Shown in pieces: positions 49,171 through 61,063 of a stretch of 64,000 nucleotides of DNA. Position 1 is the first letter of the stretch. The number at the start of each line of letters is the position of its first letter. The notes below the pieces were generated by a model that worked only from the letters and a program-made list of their open reading frames with translations, made no database searches and was not told where the DNA came from. Source of the DNA: Ptiloglossa arizonensis (Eukaryota; Arthropoda; Insecta; Hymenoptera; Colletidae); the NCBI RefSeq assembly GCF_051014685.1, contig NW_027478421.1, positions 1,302,001 to 1,366,000 on the forward strand, in the 5' to 3' direction. A program made the position numbers and the translations under genes.

Positions 49171-51445
49171 GTACTCACACTGTTGAAATCGGGCGAGTTT
49201 CTACTTTCAGATGCAACAGAAATTTTGCGGATTGGTCAATCCGTTCGCGAGATATGGCAGTTTGGAGGTAAGAAACGCTTGAGAAACTAAAAATTTTCGC
49301 AGTTCTGATGCTCGAAACGAATAACTAGAACGGCCTACGGGAAAAGTACGCATACCTTTGTAATCGGGCGGGTTTCTGCTTTCAGATGCAACAGAAATTT
49401 TGCGGATTGGTCAATCCGTTCGCGAGATATGGGAGTTTGGAGGTAAGAAACACTTGAGCAACACAAAATTTTCGTAGTTCTGGTGCTCGACAAGCATAAC
49501 TAGAACGGACTAGGGGAAAAGTACTCATACCGTTGTGATCGGGCGAGTTTCTACTTTCAGATGCAACAGAAATTTTGCGGATTGGTCAATCCGTTCGCGA
49601 GATATGGCAGTTTGGAGGTACGAAACGCTTGAGAAACTCAAAATTTTCGCAGTTCTGGTGCTCGACAAGCATAACTAGAACGGACTAGGGGAAAAGTACG
49701 CATACCGTTGTAATAGGGCGAGCTTCTACTTTCAGATGCAACAGAAATTTTGCGGGTTGGTCAATCCGTTCGCGAAATATGGCAGTTTGGAGGTAAGAAA
49801 CGGTTGAGAAACTCAAAATGTTCACAGTTCAGATGCTCGAAACGAATAACTAGAACGGCCTAGGGGAAAAGTACTCATACCGTTGTGACCGGGCGAGTTT
49901 CTACTTTCAGATGCAACAGAAATTTTGCGGATTGGTCAATCCGTTCGCGAGATATGGCAGTTTGGAGGTAAGAAACGCTTGAGAAACTCAAAATTTTCGC
50001 AGTTCTGATGCTCGAAACGAATAACTAGAACGGCCTAGGGGAAAACTGCCCATACCGTTGTAATCGGGCGAGTTTCTACTTTCAGATGCAACAGAAATTT
50101 TGCGGATTGGTCAATCCGTTCGCGAGATATGGCAGTTTTGAGGTAAGAAACGCTTGAAAAACTCAAAATTTTCGCAGTTCTGATGCTCGAAACGAATAAC
50201 TAGAACGGCCTAGGGGAAAACTACTCATACCGTTGTAATCCTGCGAGTTTCTACTTTCAGATGCAACAGAAATTTTGCGGATTGGTCAATCCGTTCGCGA
50301 GATATGGCAGTTTTGAGGTAAGAAACGCTTGAAAAACTCAAAATTTTCGCAGTTCTGATGCTCGAAACGAATAACTAGAACGGCCTAGAGGAAAACTACT
50401 CATACCGTTGTAATCCTGCGAGTTTCTACTTTCAGATGCAACAGAAATTTTGCGGATTGGTCAATCCGTTCGCGAGATATGGCAGTTTGGAGGTAAGAAA
50501 CGCTTGAGAAACTCAAAATTTTCGCTGTTCTGATGCTCGAAACGAATAACTAGAACGGCCTAGGGGAAAAGTACACATACCGTTGTAATCGGGCGAGTTT
50601 CTACTTTCAGATGCAACAGAAATTTTGCGGATTGGTCAATCCTTTCGTGAGATATGGCAGTTTGGAGGTAAGAAACGCTTGAGAAACTCTAAATTTTCGC
50701 AGTTCTGATGCTCTAAACGAATAACTGGAACGGTCTAGGGGAAAAGTACACATACCGTTGTAATCGGGCGAGTTTCTACTTTCAGATGCAACAGAAATTT
50801 TGCGGATTGTTCAATCCGTTCGCGAGATATGGCAGTTTGGAGGTAAGAAACGCTTCAGAAACTAAAAATTTTCGCAGTTCTGATGCTCGAAACGAATAAC
50901 CAGAACGGCCTAGGGGATAAGTACGCATACCGTTGTAATCGGGCGAGTTTCTACTTTCAGATGCAACAGAAATTTTGCGGACTGGTCAATCCGTTCGCGA
51001 GATGTGGCAGTTTGTATGTAAGAAACGGTTGAGAAACTCAAAATTTTCGCAGTTCTGATGCTCGAAACGAATAACTGGAACGGCCTAGGGGAAGAGTACA
51101 CATACCGTTGTGATCGGGCGAGATTCTACTTTCAGATGCAACAGAAATTTTGCGGATTGGTCAATCCGTTCGCGAGATATGGCAGTTTGGAGGTAAGAAA
51201 CGCTTGAGAATCTCAAAATTTTCGCAGTTCTGATGCTCGACAAGCATAACTAGAACGGACTAGGGGAAAAGTACTCACACTGTTGAAATCGGGCGAGTTT
51301 CTACTTTCAGATGCAACAGAAATTTTGCGGATTGGTCAATCCGTTCGCGAGATATGGCAGTTTGGAGGTAAGAAACGCTTGAGAAACTCAAAATTTTCGC
51401 AGTTCTGATGCTCGACAAGCATAACTAGAACGGACTAGGGGAAAA
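49171..51445 (+). repeat. 13-monomer higher-order repeat (2,275 bp), region V copy 1
   Basis: Pairs with 51,446-53,678 at offset 2,275. The first monomer in each starts 'tactcacactgttgaaatc'. The unit contains 'gagcaacacaaaa' (49,453), 'ggtacgaaacgc' (49,617), 'gcgggttggtc' (49,751), 'gtgaccggg' (49,885), the 'aaaactgccc' and 'aatcctgcg' monomers, 'cgcttcagaaac' (50,851) and 'ggggataagtac' (50,919). Near-exact identity runs from about 49,290 to 51,403, with one difference noted (49,474, 'ttcgtag' here, 'ttcgcag' in copy 2). The last monomer (51,271) duplicates the head of the next copy. Confidence 0.87.
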
Positions 51446-53678
51446 GTACTCACACTGTTGAAATCGGGCGAGTTTCTACTTTCAGATGCAACAGAAATTT
51501 TGCGGATTGGTCAATCCGTTCGCGTGATGTGGCAGTTTGTAAGTAAGAAACGCTTGAGAAACTAAAAATTTTCGCAGTTCTGATGCTCGAAACGAATAAC
51601 TAGAACGGCCTACGGGAAAAGTACGCATACCTTTGTAATCGGGCGGGTTTCTGCTTTCAGATGCAACAGAAATTTTGCGGATTGGTCAATCCGTTCGCGA
51701 GATATGGGAGTTTGGAGGTAAGAAACACTTGAGCAACACAAAATTTTCGCAGTTCTGGTGCTCGACAAGCATAACTAGAACGGACTAGGGGAAAAGTACT
51801 CATACCGTTGTGATCGGGCGAGTTTCTACTTTCAGATGCAACAGAAATTTTGCGGATTGGTCAATCCGTTCGCGAGATATGGCAGTTTGGAGGTACGAAA
51901 CGCTTGAGAAACTCAAAATTTTCGCAGTTCTGGTGCTCGACAAGCATAACTAGAACGGACTAGGGGAAAAGTACGCATACCGTTGTAATAGGGCGAGCTT
52001 CTACTTTCAGATGCAACAGAAATTTTGCGGGTTGGTCAATCCGTTCGCGAAATATGGCAGTTTGGAGGTAAGAAACGGTTGAGAAACTCAAAATGTTCAC
52101 AGTTCAGATGCTCGAAACGAATAACTAGAACGGCCTAGGGGAAAAGTACTCATACCGTTGTGACCGGGCGAGTTTCTACTTTCAGATGCAACAGAAATTT
52201 TGCGGATTGGTCAATCCGTTCGCGAGATATGGCAGTTTGGAGGTAAGAAACGCTTGAGAAACTCAAAATTTTCGCAGTTCTGATGCTCGAAACGAATAAC
52301 TAGAACGGCCTAGGGGAAAACTGCCCATACCGTTGTAATCGGGCGAGTTTCTACTTTCAGATGCAACAGAAATTTTGCGGATTGGTCAATCCGTTCGCGA
52401 GATATGGCAGTTTTGAGGTAAGAAACGCTTGAAAAACTCAAAATTTTCGCAGTTCTGATGCTCGAAACGAATAACTAGAACGGCCTAGGGGAAAACTACT
52501 CATACCGTTGTAATCCTGCGAGTTTCTACTTTCAGATGCAACAGAAATTTTGCGGATTGGTCAATCCGTTCGCGAGATATGGCAGTTTTGAGGTAAGAAA
52601 CGCTTGAAAAACTCAAAATTTTCGCAGTTCTGATGCTCGAAACGAATAACTAGAACGGCCTAGAGGAAAACTACTCATACCGTTGTAATCCTGCGAGTTT
52701 CTACTTTCAGATGCAACAGAAATTTTGCGGATTGGTCAATCCGTTCGCGAGATATGGCAGTTTGGAGGTAAGAAACGCTTGAGAAACTCAAAATTTTCGC
52801 TGTTCTGATGCTCGAAACGAATAACTAGAACGGCCTAGGGGAAAAGTACACATACCGTTGTAATCGGGCGAGTTTCTACTTTCAGATGCAACAGAAATTT
52901 TGCGGATTGGTCAATCCTTTCGTGAGATATGGCAGTTTGGAGGTAAGAAACGCTTGAGAAACTCTAAATTTTCGCAGTTCTGATGCTCTAAACGAATAAC
53001 TGGAACGGTCTAGGGGAAAAGTACACATACCGTTGTAATCGGGCGAGTTTCTACTTTCAGATGCAACAGAAATTTTGCGGATTGTTCAATCCGTTCGCGA
53101 GATATGGCAGTTTGGAGGTAAGAAACGCTTCAGAAACTAAAAATTTTCGCAGTTCTGATGCTCGAAACGAATAACCAGAACGGCCTAGGGGATAAGTACG
53201 CATACCGTTGTAATCGGGCGAGTTTCTACTTTCAGATGCAACAGAAATTTTGCGGACTGGTCAATCCGTTCGCGAGATGTGGCAGTTTGTATGTAAGAAA
53301 CGGTTGAGAAACTCAAAATTTTCGCAGTTCTGATGCTCGAAACGAATAACTGGAACGGCCTAGGGGAAGAGTACACATACCGTTGTGATCGGGCGAGATT
53401 CTACTTTCAGATGCAACAGAAATTTTGCGGATTGGTCAATCCGTTCGCGAGATATGGCAGTTTGGAGGTAAGAAACGCTTGAGAATCTCAAAATTTTCGC
53501 AGTTCTGATGCTCGACAAGCATAACTAGAACGGACTAGGGGAAAAGTACTCACACTGTTGAAATCGGGCGAGTTTCTACTTTCAGATGCAACAGAAATTT
53601 TGCGGATTGGTCAATCCGTTCGCGAGATATGGCAGTTTGGAGGTAAGAAACGCTTGAGAAACTCAAAATTTTCGCAGT
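51446..53678 (+). repeat. 13-monomer higher-order repeat (2,275 bp), region V copy 2
   Basis: Begins with a monomer whose 'tcacactgttgaaatc' head joins a T1 tail ('gcgtgatgtgg') at about p84, whereas copy 1 has the ordinary 'gcgagatatgg' tail. It then follows copy 1 through to 53,678. There copy 1 continues into another 'tcacactgttg' monomer and this copy continues into the 'ccagaagggcc' monomer. Confidence 0.87.
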
Positions 53679-56600
53679 TCTGATGCTCGAAACGAATAAC
53701 CAGAAGGGCCTAGGGGAAAGGTACGCATACCGTCGTAATCGGGCGAGTTTCTACTTTCAGATGCAACAGAAATTTTGCGGATTGGTCAATCCGTTCGCGT
53801 GATGTGGCAGTTTGTAAGTAAGAAACGCTTGAGAAACTAAAAATTTTCGCAGTTCTGATGCTCGAAACGAATAACTAGAACGGCCTACGGGAAAAGTACG
53901 CATACCTTTGTAATCGGGCGGGTTTCTGCTTTCAGATGCAACAGAAATTTTGCGGATTGCTCAATCCGTTCGCGAGATATGGGAGTTTGGAGGTAAGAAA
54001 CACTTGAGAAACACAAAATTTTCGCAGTTCTGGTGCTCGACAAGCATAACTAGAACGGACTAGTGGAAAAGTACTCATACCGTTGTGATCGGGCGAGTTT
54101 CTACTTTCAGATGCAACAGAAATTTTGCGGATTGGTCAATCCGTTCGCGAGATATGGCAGTTTGGAGGTACGAAACGCTTGAGAAACTCAAAATTTTCGC
54201 AGTTCTGGTGCTCGACAAGCATAACTAGAACGGACTAGGGGAAAAGTACGCATACCGTTGTAATAGGGCGAGCTTCTACTTTCAGATGCAACAGAAATTT
54301 TGCGGGTTGGTCAATCCGTTCGCGAAATATGGCAGTTTGGAGGTAAGAAACGGATGAGAAACTCAAAATTTTCGCTGTTCTGATGCTCGAAACGAATAAC
54401 TAGAACGGCCTAGGGGAAAAGTACACATACCGTTGTAATCGGGCGAGTTTCTACTTTCAGATGCAACAGAAATTTTGCGGATTGGTCAATCCTTTCGTGA
54501 GATATGGCAGTTTGGAGGTAAGAAACGCTTGAGAAACTCAAAATTTTCGCAGTTCTGATGCTCGAAACGAATAACTAGAAAGGCCTAGGGGAAAACTGCC
54601 CATACCGTTGTAATCGGGCGAGTTTCTACTTTCAGATGCAACAGAAATTTTGCGGATTGGTCAATCCGTTCGCGAGATATGGCAGTTTTGATGTAAGAAA
54701 CGCTTGAAAAACTCAAAATTTTCGCAGTTCTGATGCTCGAAACGAATAACTAGAACGGCCTAGGGGAAAACTACTCATACCGTTGTAATCCTGCGAGTTT
54801 CTACTTTCAGATGCAACAGAAATTTTGCGGATTGGTCAATCCGTTCGCGAGATATGGCAGTTTGGAGGTAAGAAACGCTTGAGAAACTCAAAATTTTCGC
54901 TGTTCTGATGCTCGAGACGAATAACTAGAACGGCCTAGGGGAAAAGTACGCACACCGTTGTAGTCGGGCGAGTTTCTGCTTTCAGGTGCAACAGAACTTT
55001 TGCGGATTGGTCAATCCGTTCGCGAGATATGGGAGTTTGGAGGTAAGAAGCACTTGAGAAACTCAAAATTTTCGCAGCTCTGATGCTCTAAACGAATAAC
55101 TGGAACGGTCTAGGGGAAAAGTACACATACCGTTGTAATCGGGCGAGTTTCTACTTTCAGATGCAACAGAAATTTTGCGGATTGTTCAATCCGTTCGCGA
55201 GATATGGCAGTTTGGAGGTAAGAAACGCTTGAGAAACTAAAAATTTTCGCAGTTCTGATACTCGAAACGATTAACTAGAACGGGCTAGGGGAAAAGAACT
55301 CATACCGTTGTGATCGGGCGAGTTTCTACTTCCAGGTGCAACAGAAATTTTGCGGATTGGTCAATCCGTTCGCGAGATATGGCAGTTTGGAGGTAAGAAA
55401 CGCTTGAGAAACTCAAAATTTTCGTAGTTCTGATGCTCGAAACGAATAACTAGAACGGCCTAGGGGAAAAGTACATATACCGTTGTAATCGGGCGAGTTT
55501 CTACTTTCAGATGCAACAGAAATTTTGCGGATTGGTCAATCCTTTCGCGAGATATTGCAGTTTGGAGGTAAGAAACGCTTGAGCAACTCAAAATTTTCGC
55601 AGTTCTGATGCTCGAAACGAATAACCAGAACGGCCTAGGGGAAAAGTACGCATACCGTTGTAATCGGGCGAGTTTCTACTTTCAGATGCAACAGAAATTT
55701 TGCGGACTGGTCAATCCGTTCGCGAGATGTGGCAGTTTGTATGTAAGAAACGGTTGAGAAACTCAAAATTTTCGCAGTTCTGATGCTCGAAACGAATAAC
55801 TGGAACGGCCTAGGGGAAGAGTACACATACCGTTGTAATCGGGCGAGATTCTGCTTTCAGATGCAACAGAAATTTTGCGGATTGGTCAATCCGTTCGCGA
55901 GATATGGCAGTTTGGAGGTAAGGAACGCTTGAGAATCTCAAAATTTTCGCAGTTCTGATGCTCGACAAGCATAACTAGAACGGACTAGGGGGAAAAGTAC
56001 TCACACTGTTGAAATCGGGCGAGTTTCTACTTTCAGATGCAACAGAAATTTTGCGGATTGGTCAATCCGTTCGCGAGATATGGCAGTTTGGAGGTAAGAA
56101 ACGCTTGAGAAACTCAAAATTTTCGCAGTTCTGATGCTCGAAACGAATAACCAGAAGGGCCTAGGGGAAAGGTACGCATACCGTCGTAATCGGGCGAGTT
56201 TCTACTTTCAGATGCAACAGAAATTTTGCGGATTGGTCAATCCGTTCGCGTGATGTGGCAGTTTGTAAGTAAGAAACGCTTGAGAAACTAAAAATTTTCG
56301 CAGTTCTGATGCTCGAAACGAATAACTAGAACGGCCTACGGGAAAAGTACGCATACCTTTGTAATCGGGCGGTTTCTGCTTTCAGATGCAACAGAAATTT
56401 TGCGGATTGCTCAATCCGTTCGCGAGATATGGAGTTTGGAGGTAAGAAACACTTGAGAAACACAAAATTTTCGCAGTTCTGGTGCTCCACAAGCATAACT
56501 AGAACGGACTAGGGAAAAGTACTCATACCGTTGTGATCGGGCGAGTTTCTACTTTCAGATGCAACAGAAATTTTGCGGATTGGTCAATCCGTTCGCGAGA

Positions 56601-57633
56601 TATGGCAGTTTGGAGGTACGAAACGCTTGAGAAACTCAAAATTTTCGCAGTTCTGGTGCTCGACAAGCATAACTAGAACGGACTAGGGGAAAAGTACGCA
56701 TACCGTTGTAATAGGGCGAGCTTCTACTTTCAGATGCAACAGAAATTTTGCGGGTTGGTCAATCCGTTCGCGAAATATGGCAGTTTGGAGGTAAGAAACG
56801 GATGAGAAACTCAAAATTTTCGCTGTTCTGATGCTCGAAACGAATAACTAGAACGGCCTAGGGGAAAGGTACACATACCGTTGTAATCGGGCGAGTTTCT
56901 ACTTTCAGATGCAACAGAAATTTTGCGGATTGGTCAATCCGTTCGCGAGATATGGCAGTTTTGATGTAAGAAACGCTTGAAAAACTCAAAATTTTCGCTG
57001 TTCTGATGCTCGAAACGAATAACTAGAACGGCCTAGGGGAAAGGTACACATACCGTTGTAATCGGGCGAGTTTCTACTTTCAGATGCAACAGAAATTTTG
57101 CGGATTGGTCAATCCTTTCGTGAGATATGGCAGTTTGGAGGTAAGAAACGCTTGAGAAACTCAAAATTTTCGCTGTTCTGATGCTCGAAACGAATAACTA
57201 GAACGGCCTAGGGGAAAACTGCCCATACCGTTGTAATCGGGCGAGTTTCTACTTTCAGATGCAACAGAAATTTTGCGGATTGGTCAATCCGTTCGCGAGA
57301 TATGGCAGTTTTGAGGTAAGAAACGCTTGAAAAACTCAAAATTTTCGCAGTTCTGATGCTCGAAACGAATAACTAGAACGGCCTAGGGGAAAACTACTCA
57401 TACCGTTGTAATCCTGCGAGTTTCTACTTTCAGATGCAACAGAAATTTTGCGGATTGGTCAATCCGTTCGCGAGATATGGCAGTTTTGAGGTAAGAAACG
57501 CTTGAAAAACTCAAAATTTTCGCAGTTCTGATGCTCGAAACGAATAACTAGAACGGCCTAGAGGAAAACTACTCATACCGTTGTAATCCTGCGAGTTTCT
57601 ACTTTCAGATGCAACAGAAATTTTGCGGATTGG
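53679..57633 (+). repeat. Mosaic of region V monomers (14-mer spacing)
   Basis: The 'ccagaagggcc' head marks 53,700 and 56,151, 14 monomers plus one base apart. 53,679-54,420 matches 56,130-56,870 apart from a cluster of one-base changes in length. 54,950-56,000 carries a block ('cgcacaccg', 'cagaacttttgc', 'gcagctctg', 'cgattaactag', 'aaaagaactc', 'acatataccg') that recurs at 59,320 and 62,640. About 57,178-57,633 matches about 52,275-52,730 again. Confidence 0.75.
56343..56514 (+). repeat. 172-bp monomer with three one-base losses
   Basis: Three shortenings fall within about 140 bases: 'gggcggtttc' for 'gggcgggtttc' (56,369), 'atatggagtttgg' for 'atatgggagtttgg' (56,430) and 'actagggaaaag' at the end (56,512; its partner at 54,062 reads 'actagtggaaaag'). 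Just before it, 55,988 has an extra G ('actagggggaaaag'). No other monomer in the window has more than one indel. Two of the three losses, and the extra base, are in runs of G. The CENP-B-like site is broken by the second loss. Confidence 0.8.
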
Positions 57634-60600
57634 TCAATCCGTTCGCGAGATATGGCAGTTTGGAGGTAAGAAACGCTTGAGAAACTCAAAATTTTCGCTG
57701 TTCTGATGCTCGAAACGAATAACTAGAACGGCCTAGGGGAAAAGTACACATACCGTTGTAATCGGGCGAGTTTCTACTTTCAGATGCAACAGAAATTTTG
57801 CGGATTGGTCAATCCTTTCGTGAGATATGGCAGTTTGGAGGTAAGAAACGCTTGAGAAACTCAAAATTTTCGCAGTTCTGATGCTCTAAACGAATAACTG
57901 GAACGGTCTAGGGGAAAAGTACACATACCGTTGTAATCGGGCGAGTTTCTACTTTCAGATGCAACAGAAATTTTGCGGATTGTTCAATCCGTTCGCGAGA
58001 TATGGCAGTTTGGAGGTAAGAAACGCTTCAGAAACTAAAAATTTTCGCAGTTCTGATGCTCGAAACGAATAACCAGAACGGCCTAGGGGATAAGTACGCA
58101 TACCGTTGTAATCGGGCGAGTTTCTACTTTCAGATGCAACAGAAATTTTGCGGATTGGTCAATCCGTTCGCGAGATATGGCAGTTTGGAGGTAAGAAACG
58201 CTTGAGAAACTCAAAATTTTCGCAGTTCTGATGCTCGAAACGAATAACCAGAAGGGCCTAGGGGAAAGGTACGCATACCGTCGTAATCGGGCGAGTTTCT
58301 ACTTTCAGATGCAACAGAAATTTTGCGGATTGGTCAATCCGTTCGCGTGATGTGGCAGTTTGTAAGTAAGAAACGCTTGAGAAACTAAAAATTTTCGCAG
58401 TTCTGATGCTCGAAACGAATAACTAGAACGGCCTACGGGAAAAGTACGCATACCTTTGTAATCGGGCGGGTTTCTGCTTTCAGATGCAACAGAAATTTTG
58501 CGGATTGCTCAATCCGTTCGCGAGATATGGCAGTTTTGATGTAAGAAACGCTTGAAAAACTCAAAATTTTCGCAGTTCTGATGCTCGAAACGAATAACTA
58601 GAACGGCCTAGGGGAAAACTACTCATACCGTTGTAATCCTGCGAGTTTCTACTTTCAGATGCAACAGAAATTTTGCGGATTGGTCAATCCGTTCGCGAGA
58701 TATGGCAGTTTGGAGGTAAGAAACGGATGAGAAACTCAAAATTTTCGCTGCTCTGATGCTCGAAACGAATAACTAGAACGGCCTAGGGGAAAAGTACACA
58801 TACCGTTGTAATCGGGCGAGTTTCTACTTTCAGATGCAACAGAAATTTTGCGGATTGGTCAATCCTTTCGTGAGATATGGCAGTTTGGAGGTAAGAAACG
58901 CTTGAGAAACTCAAAATTTTCGCAGTTCTGATGCTCGAAACGAATAACTAGAACGGCCTAGGGGAAAACTGCCCATACCGTTGTAATCGGGCGAGTTTCT
59001 ACTTTCAGATGCAACAGAAATTTTGCGGATTGGTCAATCCGTTCGCGAGATATGGCAGTTTTGATGTAAGAAACGCTTGAAAAACTCAAAATTTTCGCAG
59101 TTCTGATGCTCGAAACGAATAACTAGAACGGCCTAGGGGAAAACTACTCATACCGTTGTAATCCTGCGAGTTTCTACTTTCAGAAGCAACAGAAATTTTG
59201 CGGATTGGTCAATCCGTTCGCGAGATATGGCAGTTTGGAGGTAAGAAACGCTTGAGAAACTCAAAATTTTCGTTGTTCTGATGCTCGAGACGAATAACTA
59301 GAACGGCCTAGGGGAAAAGTACGCACACCGTTGTAGTCGGGCGAGTTTCTGCTTTCAGGTGCAACAGAACTTTTGCGGATTGGTCAATCCGTTCGCGAGA
59401 TATGGGAGTTTGGAGGTAAGAAGCACTTGAGAAACTCAAAATTTTCGCAGCTCTGATGCTCTAAACGAATAAGTGGAACGGTCTAGGGGAAAAGTACACA
59501 TACCGTTGTAATCGGGCGAGTTTCTAGTTTCAGATGCAACAGAAATTTTGCGGATTGTTCAATCCGTTCGCGAGATATGGCAGTTTGGAGGTAAGAAACG
59601 CTTGAGAAACTAAAAATTTTCGCAGTTCTGATGCTCGAAACGATTAACTAGAACGGGCTAGGGGAAAAGAACTCAAACCGTTGTGATCGGGCGAGTTTCT
59701 ACTTTCAGGTGCAACAGAAATTTTGCGGATTGGTCAATCCGTTCGCGAGATATGGCAGTTTGGAGGTAAGAAACGCTTGAGAAACTCAAAATTTTCGTAG
59801 TTCTGATGCTCGAAACGAATAACTAGAACGGCCTAGGGGAAAAGTACATATACCGTTGTAATCGGGCGAGTTTCTACTTTCAGATGCAACAGAAATTTTG
59901 CGGATTGGTCAATCCTTTCGCGAGATATTGCAGTTTGGAGGTAAGAAACGCTTGAGCAACTCAAAATTTTCGCAGTTCTGATGCTCGAAACGAATAACCA
60001 GAACGGCCTAGGGGAAAAGTACGCATACCGTTGTAATCGGGCGAGTTTCTACTTTCAGATGCAACAGAAATTTTGCGGACTGGTCAATCCGTTCGCGAGA
60101 TGTGGCAGTTTGTATGTAAGAAACGGTTGAGAAACTCAAAATTTTCGCAGTTCTGATGCTCGAAACGAATAACTGGAACGGCCTAGGGGAAGAGTACACA
60201 TACCGTTGTAATCGGGCGAGATTCTGCTTTCAGATGCAACAGAAATTTTGCGGATTGGTCAATCCGTTCGCGAGATATGGCAGTTTGGAGGTAAGGAACG
60301 CTTGAGAATCTCAAAATTTTCGCAGTTCTGATGCTCGACAAGCATAACTAGAACGGACTAGGGGAAAAGTACTCACACTGTTGAAATCGGGCGAGTTTCT
60401 ACTTTCAGATGCAACAGAAATTTTGCGGATTGGTCAATCCGTTCGCGAGATATGGCAGTTTGGAGGTAAGAAACGCTTGAGAAACTCAAAATTTTCGCAG
60501 TTCTGATGCTCGAAACGAATAACCAGAACGGCCTAGGGGAAAGGTACGCATACCGCCGTAATCGGGCGAGTTTCTACTTTCAGATGCAACAGAAATTTTA

Positions 60601-60957
60601 CGGATTGGTCAATCCTTTCGTGCGATATGGCAGTTTGGAGGTAAGAAACGCTTGAGAAACTCAAAATTTTCGCTGTTCTGATGCTCGAAACGAATAACTA
60701 GAACGGCCTAGGGGAAAAGTACGCATACCGTTGTAGTCGGGCGAGTTTCTGCTTTCAGGTGCAACAGAACTTTTGCGGATTGGTCAATCCGTTCGCGAGA
60801 TATGGGAGTTTGGAGGTAAGAAGCACTTGAGAAACTCTAAATTTTCGCAGTTCTGATGCTCTAAACGAATAACTGGAACGGTCTAGGGGAAAAGTACACA
60901 TACCGTTGTAATCGGGCGAGTTTCTACTTTCAGATGCAACAGAAATTTTCGGATTGT
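57634..60957 (+). repeat. 19-monomer higher-order repeat (3,324 bp), copy 1
   Basis: Every marker checked recurs 3,324 bases later: 'ccagaagggcc' (58,248 and 61,572), 'gctgctctgatg' (58,747 and 62,071), 'cagaagcaac' (59,181 and 62,505), 'cgttgttctg' (59,271 and 62,595), 'aataagtgg' (59,468 and 62,792), 'tctagtttcag' (59,523 and 62,847), 'aactcaaaccg' (59,669 and 62,993), 'ccgccgtaatc' (60,553 and 63,877), 'ttttacgg' (60,596 and 63,920). I saw no difference in the overlap. The unit is 19 x 175 minus one base, because the deletion near 60,950 falls inside it. Confidence 0.9.
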
Positions 60958-61063
60958 TCAATCCGTTCGCGAGATATGGCAGTTTGGAGGTAAGAAACGC
61001 TTGAGAAACTCAAAATTTTCGCTGTTCTGATGCTCGAAACGAATAACTAGAACGGCCTAGGGG
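60890..61063 (+). repeat. 174-bp monomer with a one-base deletion beside the dyad
   Basis: Reads 'gaaattttcggattg' where all others have 'gaaattttgcggattg', losing one base at p61. It sits at the join of the two 19-monomer copies. The shift of frame opens a chance 68-codon antisense reading frame at 60,755-60,961. Confidence 0.8.

Noticed and set aside
60755..60961. 68-codon minus-strand frame
   Set aside because: Depends on the one-base deletion near 60,950 and is otherwise antisense satellite.
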